Assembly: GCA_017311185.1 (NCBI GenBank)
Contig: JAESUZ010002694.1
Location: forward strand, 620,001-684,000
Origin: Proteles cristata cristata
Lineage: Eukaryota > Chordata > Mammalia > Carnivora > Hyaenidae
DNA: 64,000 nucleotides
Reading direction: 5' to 3'
A model generated the notes under the pieces. It was not told the origin of the DNA and ran no database searches. It was given only the letters and a program-made list of their open reading frames with translations. Positions within the stretch are counted from its first letter, which is position 1, and each line of letters opens with the position of its first letter. Both the position numbers and the translations under genes were made by a program. Positions 1-11,785 of the stretch are shown here, piece after piece.

Positions 1-45
1 CTCTCTCTCAAAAATAAATAAACTTAAAAAAAATCTTAAAAATAT
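1..45 (+). mobile_element. 3' tail of a SINEC cut by the window edge
   Basis: The window opens with a CT run, then a CAAAAATAAATAAACTT tail. This is the usual 3' end of the feliform SINE seen in full elsewhere in the window. The head lies outside. Confidence 0.75.
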
Positions 46-1012
46 AAAACAGTAATATATGAATCATTTCATGACTTTTAGATTTTAGTATGACTAATTA
101 TTTGTTTAAAAACTAGAATTAATGAGATTTCTGCACAATTTAACACTATAACCATTTATTATAACAATTAAAGCATTAACCTAAAAATAGTTTTCAAATT
201 TACTTAAGAAAACTCATTTTTTTTGTGTGTGAAGACCATAAGTGTTTTCAAGGTTCATTTTGTTCTGTTTTATTCTTCATTTTTGCTTTGGTATTAGTTT
301 AAGCACATCATGATCTTGCAAAAGTTTTGGTTTTTAATTTTAAAGTGTGCAGTATGTGGCAAACACATTGAATGCCTGATAGTCTCTCCAGGAAAAAAAC
401 ATTGACTCTGAAAACAAAGGCAACAGTGCAGTTGATGAAAATACTTCAATACATCTAGCCATGATTGTTGACATAATTACAAAGTATAAATCGTTTGTAA
501 TCTGTTGTTAGGAATAAATACAGAAAAAATAAATCAGATACCCTCATGGCGACACCATGTGCTTGCTGATCGCATCGATTTTCATCCAGCAGAACCATGG
601 ACAAGAGCCCGAGAGGCAGGCAGAGTGAATTACACAAAGTAAGAAATATTACTGTCTGAAGCGGCGGCTCCATCTACCATCAAAGCTGATGGGGACCTCT
701 GTCCTGGCAGTATCAGAAGAGATCAGGACAAGTCAGCCCCCTTGACTGCAGTTTAAATAAAATGATTTCAGATTACCTTCCAAAGTGAAAATTGGAAGAT
801 AGTAAGGGTTTATTTTAGAAACAGAGAAACTGGACTAAATTACAATAAAAATCAATTATATTCTGTTAGAGCTAAGTCTTACAGGTGTAAGGGTATCATA
901 TTTGAGCTTTAAGCACTTTTAGATATTATTCTAAATGTCACTACTACCTTTTGCCCTTCTGAATGGACCCACCTTGCCTTGTGAAGTATTTTTGTATTTT
1001 AAAGTCTGTGTG
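46..1012. other. No gene or clear repeat seen
   Basis: AT-rich, unique-looking DNA. A 72-codon frame on the - strand at 455-673 has no recognisable domain and no supporting context. Confidence 0.5.
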
Positions 1013-1136
1013 TTATATACTACAGGTGTTATGTTATAGGGGTTGCCATTTACTAGCTGCCTATTTTGTGTCAGGCTCTTACACTTACATGCCACAACTG
1101 TCTGGAAAATGTGCAGGGTGTGAACTGTTGAAAGAC
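1013..1136 (-). repeat. Possible MIR/L2-type remnant
   Basis: The stretch with 'ttactagctgcctatt' and 'tgtcaggctcttacac' resembles the antisense end of ancient MIR-type SINEs. It is short and diverged and ends where the next SINE begins. Confidence 0.35.
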
Positions 1137-1374
1137 GTGGTGCCTGTATGGCTCAGTCAGCTAGGCGTCCAACTCTTGATCTTACCTCAAGTCATGATCT
1201 CACAGTTCATGGGTTTGAGCCCTGCATTAAGCTCTACACTGACAGCTGAAAGCCTGCTTGGGATTCTCTCTCTCTTCTCTCTACCCTTACTCTACTTTTG
1301 TGCACTCTCTCTCTCTCTCTTCCTCTCTCCCTTTCTCTGTCTCAAAACAAATAAACTTAAAAAAAGAAAGATAT
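1137..1374 (+). mobile_element. SINEC (feliform tRNA-derived SINE)
   Basis: The head reads GGTGCCTGTATGGCTCAG, followed by the 'catgatctcacagttcatggg' region, a long CT-rich body and an A-rich tail. Several substitutions from the common form suggest moderate age. No clean TSD was seen. Confidence 0.9.
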
Positions 1375-1680
1375 ACTGAAGCATAATAAAAATTTTAGAG
1401 TTTATCTGAACAAAAATTAATGTGAATCAGGCAGTGCCACAGCAGAGTGGTTAAGAGCTGGGGAGAGACCTTTATAGAGAAAAGGTAGAAACAGGAAGGA
1501 CATTACTGATTGGCTGTAACTGAAAGCCAAATTGGCTATTTGCGATTGGTTGTCACAAAGTTTTACTTTTTGACCCTGAAGCATTGATAGGATTAGATTT
1601 TGTTAGCTTTTGTAGGCCATTACAGTGTTATTGCCACCTCAGTCTAATGGCCTCCATGTTTAATTAGTTTAACGGTATCT
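1375..1680. other. Old sequence, possible MIR head
   Basis: The 'agcagagtggttaagagctgg' piece around 1440-1462 resembles the start of MIR. The rest is unassigned. Confidence 0.35.
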
Positions 1681-1890
1681 TTATCCCCACTTAACAGGGA
1701 TCAGAAGATGCCGAGGCTTAGAAACATTCCATTTTGCGAAGTCATCCTCGTAGCAAGTGGCACAGTCATTCCTTGTCAATCTGCAAATTCATATTTTTCC
1801 CAAGCAATACGAAGACAGTTAATGACTTGGCTCAAGTCACCATCAAAGTGACTGACAGGCAGGATTAGAATTCTGGGGTTTGGTAGGAGG
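1681..1890 (-). repeat. MIR-like remnant, antisense
   Basis: Matches in order the antisense MIR pattern: a 'tatccccacttaacag' type start, 'gaggcttagaaac', then 'gttaatgacttggctcaagtcacc' and 'ggcaggattagaattctgg'. It is heavily diverged, as expected for a pan-mammalian repeat. Two partly overlapping copies are possible. Confidence 0.55.
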
Positions 1891-2050
1891 TTAAACATGC
1901 AGAGAAGATTCGGTGATCTGAGAGGCTTGTGTAGCAGTAAACCGTTGTTGACAGTGGGACAGGAACACTTAGGTAGATGGACATATTCATCCCAAAAGTA
2001 TCCCCCACACGGAGCTTGAAACGTCAGTATCAAAATAAAATTTTAAAAAT

Positions 2051-2102
2051 TGATGTTTGTGTATGTGTGTATGTGTGTTCACATGTGTATGTGTGCAGTG
2101 TT
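2051..2102. repeat. Imperfect (TG)n
   Basis: Interrupted TG/TATG repeats with several non-repeat bases. The tract is short and degenerate. Confidence 0.7.
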
Positions 2103-2724
2103 TTCATGGAATCACAGTTTTTAAACCCAGTTTATCCGTCGTTAGGAAAATCTCTCTCAAGAGAATAAATTTGAGCTCTGTGCACGGGAATATTCACCAG
2201 GTTGGAAACAAACAAGCAAAAGTCAATGCTTTCTACTCCTAAGGCCTGTCAATATTTCATCTACTACCTACTCAGGGAGTAAAGGGTACCATTAAACTTC
2301 ACCATCCATCCATCACTAGCCTTGAATAGATTGATGAAAGTTGGGGCAGTGTGAAATTGCTACACATCCATCTGACTATGGATTTATGTTGGAAGAATTG
2401 AAAAAGTAAGAAAGCTTATTATAGAATATGACCTGGTTGATATGATTTCTAGGCATGGAGATTACTTTAGCCATAGAGATAATCATAAAAAATTAGATGA
2501 CTTTTATGTGGTCTCAGAAGTAAAGAAAAATTCCATTAGGGTTCAAAAAGATGTTGATAGACATGCAAATAACTTCTAGAAAATAAAATGAGGTGATATA
2601 TGAGGCTGAAAACTGGTGAGAGGTTTATTTAACAAGAGAAAAGAGTTGAGGAAAACAGAAAAAGCCTATAATTGCTCATAAGATAATCCGTGAAGTCAGT
2701 TACAATGTGAAATTTTGTTAACAT
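2103..2724. other. No gene seen; left flank of L1-A
   Basis: AT-rich, unique-looking DNA leading to the target-site duplication of L1-A at 2725-2735. Confidence 0.5.
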
Positions 2725-2735
2725 TAAATCTCCAG

Positions 2736-5700
2736 AGGTTAAAGAACACCCTTCTAAAGAATGAATGGGCCAATCAGGCAATTAGAGATGAAATTAAAAA
2801 ATATATGGAAACAAATGAAAATGAAAACACAACAATTCAAAATCTAGGGGATGCAGCAAAGGCAGTCCTAAGAGGAAAGTACATTGCACTCCAAGCCTAT
2901 TTCAAGAGATTAGAAAAAGCGCAAGTCCAAAATCTAAAAGCTCACCTAAAGGAACTAGAGGCAGAGCAACAAGAACGCCCTAAACCCAGTAGAAGAAGAG
3001 AAATAGTAAAAATTAGAGCAGAAATAAACAACATCGAGACCAAAGAAACAATTGAACAGATCAATGAAACCAAGAGTTGGTTTTTTGAAAAAGTAAACAA
3101 AATTGACAAACCTCTAGCCAGACTTATCCAAAAGAAAAGAGAGAGCACCCAAATAGATAAAATTATGAATGAAAACGGACTTATTACAACCAACCCCTCA
3201 GAAATACAAGCAATGATCAGGGAATACTATGAAAAATTATATGCCAACAAATGGGACAACTTAGAAGACATGGACAAATTCCTAAACACACACTCACTAC
3301 CAAAATTCACACGGGAAGAAATAGAAAACCTGAACAGACCCATAACGAGTGAAGAAATTGAATCAGTGATCAAAAATCTCCCAACAAATAAGAGCCCTGG
3401 ACCTGATGGCTTCCCTGGGGAATTCTACCAGACATTTAAAACAGAATTAATCCCAATTCTTCTCAAGCTATTCCAAAAAATAGAAATCGAAGGAAAACTC
3501 CTGGACTCATTTTATGAAGCCAGCATCACTCTGATTCCCAAGCCAGACAGAGATCCAGCAAAAAAAGAGAACTACAGGCCAATATCCTTGATGAATACGG
3601 ATGCAAAAATTCTCAACAAGATCCTTGCAAATCGAATCCAGCAGCATATAAAAAGAATCATCCACCAAGATCAAGTGGGATTCATTCCTGGGTTACAGGG
3701 CTGGTTCAACATTCGCAAATCAATTAATGTGATACATCATATCAATAAAAGAAAAGATAAAAACCATATGATCCTGTCAATAGATGCAGAAAAAGCATTT
3801 GACAAAATACAGCATCCCTTCTTAATAAAGACTCTCGAGAAAGTTGGGATAGAAGGAACCTACTTAAACATCATCAAAGCCATCTATGAGAAGCCTTCAG
3901 CTAACATCATCCTCAACGGGGAAAAACTCAGAGCTTTCCCCTGAGATCAGGAACACGACAGGGATGCCCACTCTCACCACTGCTGTTTAACATAGTGCTG
4001 GAAGTCCTAGCATCAGCCATCAGACACCAAAAGGAAATCAAAGGCATCAGAATTGGCAAAGAGGAAGTCAAACTTTCACTCTTCGCAGATGACATGATAC
4101 TCTACATAGAAAACCCGACAGACTCCACCAGAAGCCTACTAGAACTGATCCAAGAATTCAGCCAAGTTGCAGGGTACAAAATCAACGTACAGAAATCGGT
4201 TGCATTTTTGTACACTAACAATGAAGCAACAGAAAGAGAAATCAAGAAACTGATCCCATTCACCATTGCACAAAAAACCATAAAATACCTCGAAATAAAC
4301 CTAACCAAGGATACAAGAGATCTGTATGATGAAAACTATAGAAAACTTATGAAGGAAATTGAAGAAGACACAAAGAAATGGAAAAACATTCCATGCTCAT
4401 GGATAGGAAGAATAAATATAGTTAAGATGTCATTACTACCTAAAGCACTCTACACATTCAATGTAATTCCAATCAAAATTGCACCAGCATACTTCTCAAA
4501 ACTAGAACAAACTATCCAAAAATTTGTATGGAACCACAAAAGACCCCGAATAGCCAAAGTAATCCTGAAAAATAAAACCAAAACGGGAGGGATCACCATC
4601 CCAGACTTTAGCCTCTACTACAAAGCTGTCATCATCAAGACAGTATGGTATTGGCACAAAAACAGACACATAGACCAATGGAACAGAATTGAGAACCCAG
4701 AAGTGGACCCAAAAGTATACAACCAACTAATCTTTGACAAAGCAGGAAAGAATATCCAATGGAAAAAAGACAGTCTTTTTAACAGATGGTGTTGGGAGAA
4801 CTGGACAGCAACATGCAGAAGAATGAAACTAGATCATTTTCTCACACCATGCACAAAAATAAACTCAAAATGGATAAAGGACCTGAACGTGAGACAGGAA
4901 ACTATCAACACCCTAGAGGAGAAAGCAGGAAACAACCTCCTTGACCTCCACCGCAGCAACTTCTTACTTGACACATCTCCAAAAGCAAGGGAATCAAGAG
5001 CAAAAATAAACTGTTGGGACCTCCTCAAGATTAAAAGCTTCTGCACAGCCAAGGAAACAACCCAGAAAATTAATAGGCAACCAATGGAATGGGAAAAGAT
5101 AGTTGAAAATGACATATCAGATAAAGGGTTGATATCCAGAATCTACAAGGAACTCACCAAACTACACGCCCGAAAAACAAACAACCCAATGAAGAAATGG
5201 GCAGAAGATATGAACAGACACTTCTCCAAAGAGGACATCCAGATGGCCAACAGACACATGAAACGATGCTCAGCATCGCTCCTCATCAGGGAAATACAAA
5301 TCAAAACCACACTGAGATACCACTTCACGCCAGTCAGAGTGGCTAAAATGAGCCAATCAGAGCACTCTAGATGCTGGCGAGGATGTGGAGAAACGGGCAC
5401 CCTCCTACACTGTTGGTGGGAGTGTAAACTGGTTCAGCCCCTTGGAAAACAGTGTGGAGTTTCCTAAGGAAACTAACAATAGAACTCCCCTAGGACCCAG
5501 CAATAGCACTGCTAGGAATTTACCCAAGGGATACAGAAATGCTGATGCATAGGAGCACATGTACCCCAATGTTCATAGCAGCACTCTCCACAATAGCTAA
5601 AACATGGAAAGAGCCTAAGTGTCCATCAACAGATGAATGGATCAAGAAGATGTGGTTTATCTATACCATGGAATACTACATGGCAATGAGAAACAATGAA

Positions 5701-5820
5701 ATCTGGCCATGTGTAGCAACATGGATGGACCTTGAGGGTGTTATGCTGAGCGAAATAAGTCAGGCAGAGAAGGACAAATATCATATGTGTGCACGTATAG
5801 GAGGACTAGGAGGAACTTAA
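2736..5820 (+). pseudogene. L1-A ORF2 remnant: reverse transcriptase and C-terminal region
   Basis: Encodes part of LINE-1 ORF2p, the protein that copies L1 RNA into DNA at a nicked target. The open stretch to 3944 carries the RT fingers/palm region, including the '[15 protein letters not shown]' and '[10 protein letters not shown]' blocks and a '[13 protein letters not shown]' motif. The frame from 3995 holds the catalytic FADD box (codons 4082-4093), and the C-terminal region runs to 5467. The last part (5539-5820) is in a third frame and has the '[19 protein letters not shown]' segment. Two single-base losses explain the frame changes when compared with L1-B: one C missing from the C run near 3940, and one base missing near 5442. 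No host function is implied. Confidence 0.92.
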
Positions 5821-6039
5821 CAGAGGACCAAGGGGGAGAAGAAGGGCGGAAATGGTGGGGGAAAGGGAGAGAGGCAAACCATGAGAGACTCTTGAATGCT
5901 GACAAAAACTGAGGACTGATGGATGTGGGGAGGTGGAGGGATGGGGATGGAGGAGGACACTTGTGTGGATGAGCACTGGGTGTTATGTGGAACCTAATTT
6001 GACAATAAACTATTTGTAAAAAATAAAAAATAAAAAAAA
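2736..6039 (+). mobile_element. L1-A: 5'-truncated young LINE-1
   Basis: A LINE-1 insertion that starts inside ORF2 and runs through the ORF2 C-terminus, 3'UTR, AATAAA (6004-6009) and an A-rich tail. It is flanked by a perfect 11-bp TSD, taaatctccag, at 2725-2735 and 6040-6050, which fixes both ends. It lacks the 5'UTR, ORF1, the endonuclease domain and the first part of ORF2, so it is dead on arrival. Over roughly 335 codons near the ORF2 C-terminus I count only three amino-acid differences from L1-B, so the two belong to the same recent subfamily. Its 3'UTR has G-rich purine tracts ('gaccaagggggagaagaagg'). Confidence 0.95.
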
Positions 6040-6050
6040 TAAATCTCCAG

Positions 6051-6418
6051 AAAGATCTCGCCTCCCTTGAATGACAGGCAGTGGCATTTGCTCTATCCCA
6101 GGAGAGAAAGCTTTCCCAAGGTACCAGAAAAGATGTATTAAGTTGCTCACGTCAGGATTTATGTGCTCTTAATATGAAGTTGACATAGATGGCGTTAAAA
6201 GCCAGTCAAAAAGCAAACAAAACATTCTTAAAACACACAAATAACAGTTTGTGAGTCCGAACCCAATCCCAAAAGGAAGTTCCTTGGGGTTTTCTCCCAG
6301 AGAAAGAGGAAGGAGCTTCATTGCCAATTCTGATGCACCATGGGAGAAATACCATTATGGCCCCAACCCCCATGCATGTAGACAGAGCTGTCAGTCTGGG
6401 AAGACCAACCACCATGAA
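6051..6418. other. No gene seen; right flank of L1-A
   Basis: Unique-looking DNA between L1-A and the (CA)n tract. The frames here are driven by the microsatellite. Confidence 0.5.
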
Positions 6419-6420
6419 AC

Positions 6421-6424
6421 ACAG

Positions 6425-6457
<33 letters not shown>

Positions 6458-6476
6458 CACGCACACACACACAAAA
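6421..6476. repeat. (CA)n microsatellite with GC interruptions
   Basis: About 25 CA units, interrupted twice by GCA. Confidence 0.95.
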
Positions 6477-7060
6477 CTGTAGATGTAGTCTAGAGCCATT
6501 TACTCTCATATTTCTGTTTCACTCCTTAAGGAGACAGTCCCTCTTCCTACCATTTCTAATGTCCATAGTGATTTTTTGACAGCAATCTCCATTTCTTTCT
6601 CCTCCTCTCAGTAAATAAGCTGCTCAGTGGAACAAAGAAAAGACCAAGCAATTATTAATGGGTATGGTTTTCACAAAACCACACACCACAATGAGAATTT
6701 TAGGGTAGCACATGGTCCTCATGCTTCCCCAGGAGAACATGGATGTTCCTGTAGAATTACACCTGAGTCTAATTTGTACTGGGAAGTACAGAGCCAGCTT
6801 TTCTTTAAGATGAAGGTAGATATGCCTGTCTTTCTAAAACTAATATTTTATAGGGTTTTACATACTTGAAAGAAAAAATACTCCAGGGAAATGAACAATA
6901 GATACATCGATAAGCAAATTACATATTAGTTTAATGTGAGTGACAAAATTAAAGACATAACTAAAGTAATACAAAGAAGACTAAATGCATATATAAATTC
7001 TTGTAGGAATTATAATAGAGAAATACTGTTATCCTATATTTTTATTTCATGTTGCATGAT
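6477..7060. other. No gene or repeat recognised
   Basis: AT-rich, unique-looking DNA. An 80-codon frame at 6627-6869 has no recognisable domain. Confidence 0.45.
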
Positions 7061-7071
7061 TAAAATATAAA

Positions 7072-7284
7072 ATAGTTTTTTAACATTTATTCATTTTTGA
7101 GATACAGAGACAGAGAATGAGCAGGGGAGGGGCAGAGAGAGGGAGACACAGAATCGGAAGCAGGCCCCAGGCTTCAAGCTAGCTGTCAGCACAGAGCCCG
7201 ATGCAGGGCTCAAACCCACAAACCGTGAGATCGTGACCTGAGTGGAAGTCAGATGCTTAACTAGCTGAGCCACCCAGGCACCCC
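7072..7284 (-). mobile_element. SINEC with 11-bp TSD
   Basis: Antisense SINE ending in 'gagccacccaggcacccc'. It is bounded by taaaatataaa at 7061-7071 and 7285-7295, a perfect TSD that sets both ends. Confidence 0.95.
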
Positions 7285-7295
7285 TAAAATATAAA

Positions 7296-8584
7296 TAAAT
7301 TAAATTGTCATATGACATTAAGTGACTGTTTCCACAAGAGGATCCACAACTCATATCAAAGACCCCAAAATATGTTTAACAACCGGAATTTAAATGAAGA
7401 AGACACAAGATAAAAGAAAAATAAAATGCTCATGAAACTAATCAAAAGGGAAAATGATAACAATACAATTTGCTTACTTATACTAACAATATAATTATCT
7501 GCTGTACTAGATATTATGAAATTCCTATATTTATGTATCACTCTTGGTCATATAAATAGTAATTCTTTTGGGGAGTCATTAATAACAAAGTATAAACTGT
7601 TGAGACCAGCATTTGGGAAATATATTATAAAATGGGAAACATTGTTAATCTTTCTGATTATTCAGTTGTTGAAATGGACATTTATTATAAGGGAAAATCC
7701 TAGTATAAGAGAAAAACTTTATTCATAAATATGTTTATGGTGCCATGACTTTCGAGATAAAACCTGAATGTCTCATAATAAAGACAAGAGCTTATTAACA
7801 CGAAGGAATTCTCTCAGCCTTTCAGCTACTGAACTTGGTGGTGATGTAGCCAGCCTTCTGCTCAGTCACGCCCTCGATGGAGCTCTGCCAGGAACTCCCT
7901 CCACCACCACGCAAATCTTTGCAGAAGCCGCAAGGCATAGATTGTTAACTCATTTGTCTTTTTAGAGTGACAATTAGCGAGCAAAAATTGGAAAACGAGG
8001 CGTAGCTGTTTGAGGACCACCAATCCAAATAACTTGAATTGGGAAACTGCAAAACTACTGTGTGGATCCAGAGAAAATTGTGTTTAAAATTGATATTAAC
8101 AGCAGAGCAGAGTGTGCTAAGTTTGATGGCTCAGTTTGGTAGGGCAATGTGAAGAACTTCATTCAACACAGATCTAGGAGGGAAGACAGATATCCTCGTG
8201 TGCTGTGCATATCAGGACATCCCTGTGGATCCATACGGCCTTTCTCTGTGTCCTCTCAGTGACATAGAGATTTCCTCGGTCCTCCTTATGCTCTCCACGG
8301 GGCCCATTAGCAGCTGGATGCTCCAGTAGACCACCAGGCCCAGAGCACTTTCCCAGCGTGAGCTGTGCTGGGCCCTGCGTTTCTTCCTCCAGGATGTCCA
8401 CCTACATGTGTTTGACTAGCAGCCCTGCAGTGGACTCCTCTCCCCTCAGACTTTTTAAAACCCTCTGAAGTCCTAAGAGCTCACCTGTTGCCTACCAACC
8501 ACCCACACCTCCCTTGCACCTGCCAAGTTCCTGTGGGCAACTTCTTTTCTCAAAGCACATTCTCATGCACTAGGGGTTGACAAC
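7296..8584. other. No gene or repeat recognised
   Basis: Mixed AT-rich and, from about 8200, moderately GC-rich DNA. Short frames at 7768-7965 (+) and 8174-8401 (-) have no domain, splice context or repeat signature I can name. Confidence 0.45.
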
Positions 8585-8589
8585 TTAGC

Positions 8590-8700
8590 AGTGAATATAT
8601 ACATATATGTATATATACACACACATAATATATATACATATATATGTACACACAAACAGACATGTATACATGTATACACATATATACACATACATATAAT
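8590..8700. repeat. AT/CA-rich compound simple repeat
   Basis: Alternating ATATAC, TATATG and ACACAT units, degenerate along their whole length. Confidence 0.85.
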
Positions 8701-8893
8701 TTGGGGATTTTGTTAAGATTAACTTATGGTTATTTCTAGTCCCACTTTTTATACTGAAAAAAAAAAAAGCCTTCCATATTCTCACCTTCTTTTATGGAGG
8801 AATTTTTGTATCTTTATTCCTCCTTGACTTTGAGTTTGGGAATATGTACTTAGAAAAAGCTTGCTGTCTGAATGTGTGTGTGTCTGTGTGTGT

Positions 8894-8960
8894 TTCCTTC
8901 CTTCCTTCCTTCCTTCCTTCCTTCCTTCCTTCCTTCCTTCCTTCCTTCCTTCCTTCCTTC
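8894..8960. repeat. (TTCC)n tetranucleotide microsatellite
   Basis: About 16 uninterrupted units; probably polymorphic. Confidence 0.97.
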
Positions 8961-9143
8961 TCGAGAGAGAGAGAGAAAACAAGTGGGGAATGGGAGGAGA
9001 GAAAGAGAGAGAGAGAATCCCAATCAGGTTCTGTGCTGTCAGCACAGACCCCAACGTGGGTCTCAATCCCACAACCCTGGAATCGTGACCTGAGTCAAAA
9101 TCAAGAGTCAGACACTCAAGTAACTGAGACACCAAGATGCCCC
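8896..9143 (-). mobile_element. SINEC with its tail grown into (TTCC)n
   Basis: The antisense SINE body (8961-9143) is followed on its 3' side by a pure TTCC run (8894-8960) in place of the usual A-rich tail. A likely TSD, tgtgtgtgttt, lies at 8885-8895 and 9146-9156, though its low complexity weakens it. The tetranucleotide run probably arose from the SINE tail. Confidence 0.9.
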
Positions 9144-9432
9144 AGTGTGTGTGTTTTGTAGCATATCTGTAATCACCGGTAACACCTTTCTATATTGTGT
9201 GAAAGGAAAACTTCTTCACTGCATGGTCCCCCCGAAATGAAATTTAAATTCAGTATAATCTATCCCTGGTAAAGTCCTAATTGTTTCGGTGTGATTTTAA
9301 GTTGATTACAATATTTATCCTGCATTCAACTGAATTCTCTTCTCCCTTCAGCATTATCTACATTAGCCAAATTATGTAAGCAGCCCAAGTGTCCACCAAT
9401 TGATGAATGGATAAAGAAGACGTGAGATAGAG

Positions 9433-9456
9433 GATGGATAGATAGATAGATAGATG

Positions 9457-9487
<31 letters not shown>

Positions 9488-9503
9488 GGTAGATAGATTG
9501 ATA
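9433..9503. repeat. (GATA)n microsatellite inside the L1
   Basis: GATA/GATG units with a few substitutions. It sits where L1 antisense copies elsewhere have an AT repeat. Confidence 0.93.
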
Positions 9504-9606
9504 GTGAAATATTTTCATAAAAAAGAATGAAATCTTGCCATTTGCATTGACATGGATGGCACTAGAGAGTATAATGCTCAGTGAAATAAGTCATGAGCAA
9601 AGAAAA

Positions 9607-9620
9607 CAGAGAGAGAGAGG

Positions 9621-9658
<38 letters not shown>
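9607..9658. repeat. (GA)n microsatellite
   Basis: GA dinucleotide run with a GGGG interruption. Confidence 0.95.
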
Positions 9659-9660
<2 letters not shown>

Positions 9661-9876
9661 AAGAAACAGACTCTTAACTACTGAGAACACACTGATGGTT
9701 ACCAGAGGGGCGGTGTTGGGGGGATGGATGAAATAGGTGATGGGGATTAAGGAGTGCACCTGTTGTGATGAACACTGGGTGATGTATGGAAGTGTTGAAT
9801 CACTGTATTATACACCTGAGACTAATGTTACACTGTATATTAACCATACTGGAATTAAAATTAAAACTTAATATCA

Positions 9877-9918
9877 GGATGCCTGGCCTAGCTGGCAGTT
9901 GGTAGAGCATGTGACCCC
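9877..9918 (+). mobile_element. SINEC head fragment, older type
   Basis: 'ggatgcctggcctagctggc' followed by 'agttggtagagcatgtgacc' matches the tRNA-like head of older CAN-SINEs. Only about 42 bases remain, and the next SINE directly abuts it. Confidence 0.6.
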
Positions 9919-9920
9919 AT

Positions 9921-10118
9921 TTTTTAAAGTTTATTTATTTATTTTTGAGAGAGAGTGAGAGGGAAGGGCAGAGAGAGAGAGGAGACACAGATTCCGAAGC
10001 AGACTCCAGTCTCTGAGCTGTCCGCACAGAGCCTGTCGTGGGATCGCACTCACAAACCCTGAGATCATGACCTGAGCCTAAGTTGGACGCTTAACTGACT
10101 GAGCCACCCAGGTCACCT
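9921..10118 (-). mobile_element. SINEC
   Basis: Antisense copy from an AAAGTTTATTTATTT-like tail to 'gagccacccaggtcacct' at its head. It abuts the preceding SINE head and may have landed in that element. Confidence 0.9.
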
Positions 10119-11700
10119 GCATTTGTAACATTGAAGAAAAGGAAGTTTATCACATTTCCACGCTTGTTCACTCAAATAACAATTTTGCATCAGCTACATA
10201 GTATGTAACCAGCACATAATGATTATTGGCAGATTTGGACTTTGAAGGACTCCTTTCCAAACGTTTTTATTTTGGAAAATAGCCCGTATTTTCCTAAGAC
10301 TGAACTGTTTGTACTTCTTCTAAGATGCGTTACACATGTTTCAGAAACCCAGACTTTCATGAACCACCAGACTGAGCATGCCTGTTTGTGTTCCTCTAAA
10401 GAGTAGAAGAGCATTAGATGTTACTCCATAAGCACAGAGGGATAAAACCTGTAGAGATAAAACACTTTACTTATCACACAGGATTTGCCTTTTTAAATTA
10501 AATTCCTTTTTAAAAGTCTTTTTAAAAAGAATTTCTAGAAATTTCTATATACCCCATTATAGGAAAACCATTTTTTCGACAAAAACCAGAGCAATTATAT
10601 TTGGTTGTGAAACTGATATCATATTTGTATTTCCACTACCTTTGTTTTTCTTTTTTGCCTGGTTATCTGCTTTAATTATAGTTTCTCCCCAGTCAGAGTT
10701 TTCTCTTCCCTTTTTATTCTTCTTAAGAAAAAAAAATGTTTGTAGCTTAAATAAATATACTGACCAGGGAGTCTCAAACCAATTAACTGCCCTACTTAAG
10801 AAAATCCAGCCTACTTTTTGCAGCTAAAACAACAATAGAAATGATTTTATGATAAAATGAAATATAAATGGAAAGATTGTATGGCTGCACATAACTTTAT
10901 TAATTTTTTCATGATTTCTTTTAGAATAGAGCACAGCAAGACTATATTTAATTAGGCTAAAAGGTGGCATAACCCAGTGGGTTATATATGCATTAACTGA
11001 ATCAAATATTACTCACAGTGTTATCTAAACTTGTTCTAATGCTGAAATTTTGGTTATGCATCAAATGTATTCAATATGCATTATGTACCATGGAACACTG
11101 CAGTTTTGACACTTCATTATTGACAAGATATATCACCATTTCAGGATATGTTGCAGCACGTCTACAAAAGAGGTACATATTAAGCCTAAACTCCAGCTTT
11201 AATTATCAAGGTTGGCTGCCTAGTGAGGACTCACTAGATAATTGTCACATTCTAAACTTATTCCTCTTAGAAGGACCCAATTCAATGTTAGTTCTTCTTT
11301 CTAGAATTCTAAAGCTACAAGACTTGTAATTATACGTGCATCCATATTTTATCTGGGATTTTTGTGGTAGAAGAAAATGTCTCTATACTTAGACAGTCAT
11401 TATAGATTCAACTCAGGCTTGCATATAAATCACATGAAACTTTTTTGACCACCCACCATGTCAGATACAAAGGAAGCGAAGGAATGAATTCATGGTTCCC
11501 ATTCTCTATCTAGCAGACTCTTAGAGACCCAAGTACAACTGGATCCCCTTTGCTTAATGGTGACTTAATCTCCCCACCCCACCCCCACTTCTTGGGTAAA
11601 GGTTTTCTACCAAAAGATGTGGGATAACCTCAGATCATCTGGATCTTTGCACACAGTTCAGAAATCTCAAAGACCATAATTACAAGCAGCTGTCCCTATT
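10119..11700. other. No gene or clear repeat recognised
   Basis: AT-rich unique-looking DNA. The 103-codon frame at 11018-11329 has ordinary composition but no recognisable family. Confidence 0.45.
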
Positions 11701-11704
11701 TTTT

Positions 11705-11785
11705 TAAACCATTGAACTGAGACCCACACCCTTGACCAAGGTCACACTAAATCTGGAGACCAGGTCTTCTGGGCCTGTGGAGACC
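11705..11785 (-). repeat. MIR-like remnant
   Basis: 'ccattgaactgagaccc', 'ccaaggtcacactaaatctg' and 'gaccaggtcttctgggcc' match the antisense MIR core in the right order. Confidence 0.5.

Larger units (their letters stand above)
9349..9875 (+). mobile_element. Older carnivore LINE-1 3' end
   Basis: Begins with 'cattatctacattagccaa' and 'gtgtccaccaattgatgaat', continues with 'tgacatggatggcac' and 'gtgaaataagtcatgagc', and ends with 'gaacactgggtgatgtatgg' and an A-rich tail. These are the order and wording of the L1 ORF2 C-terminus plus 3'UTR seen in L1-A, but far more diverged. It contains a GATA run and a GA run. Confidence 0.8.

Noticed and set aside
8844..9161. Overlapping frames of 73-105 codons in three + frames
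   Set aside because: Driven by the (TTCC)n run and SINE GA tract; they encode only low-complexity Ser/Phe/Leu/Pro repeats.
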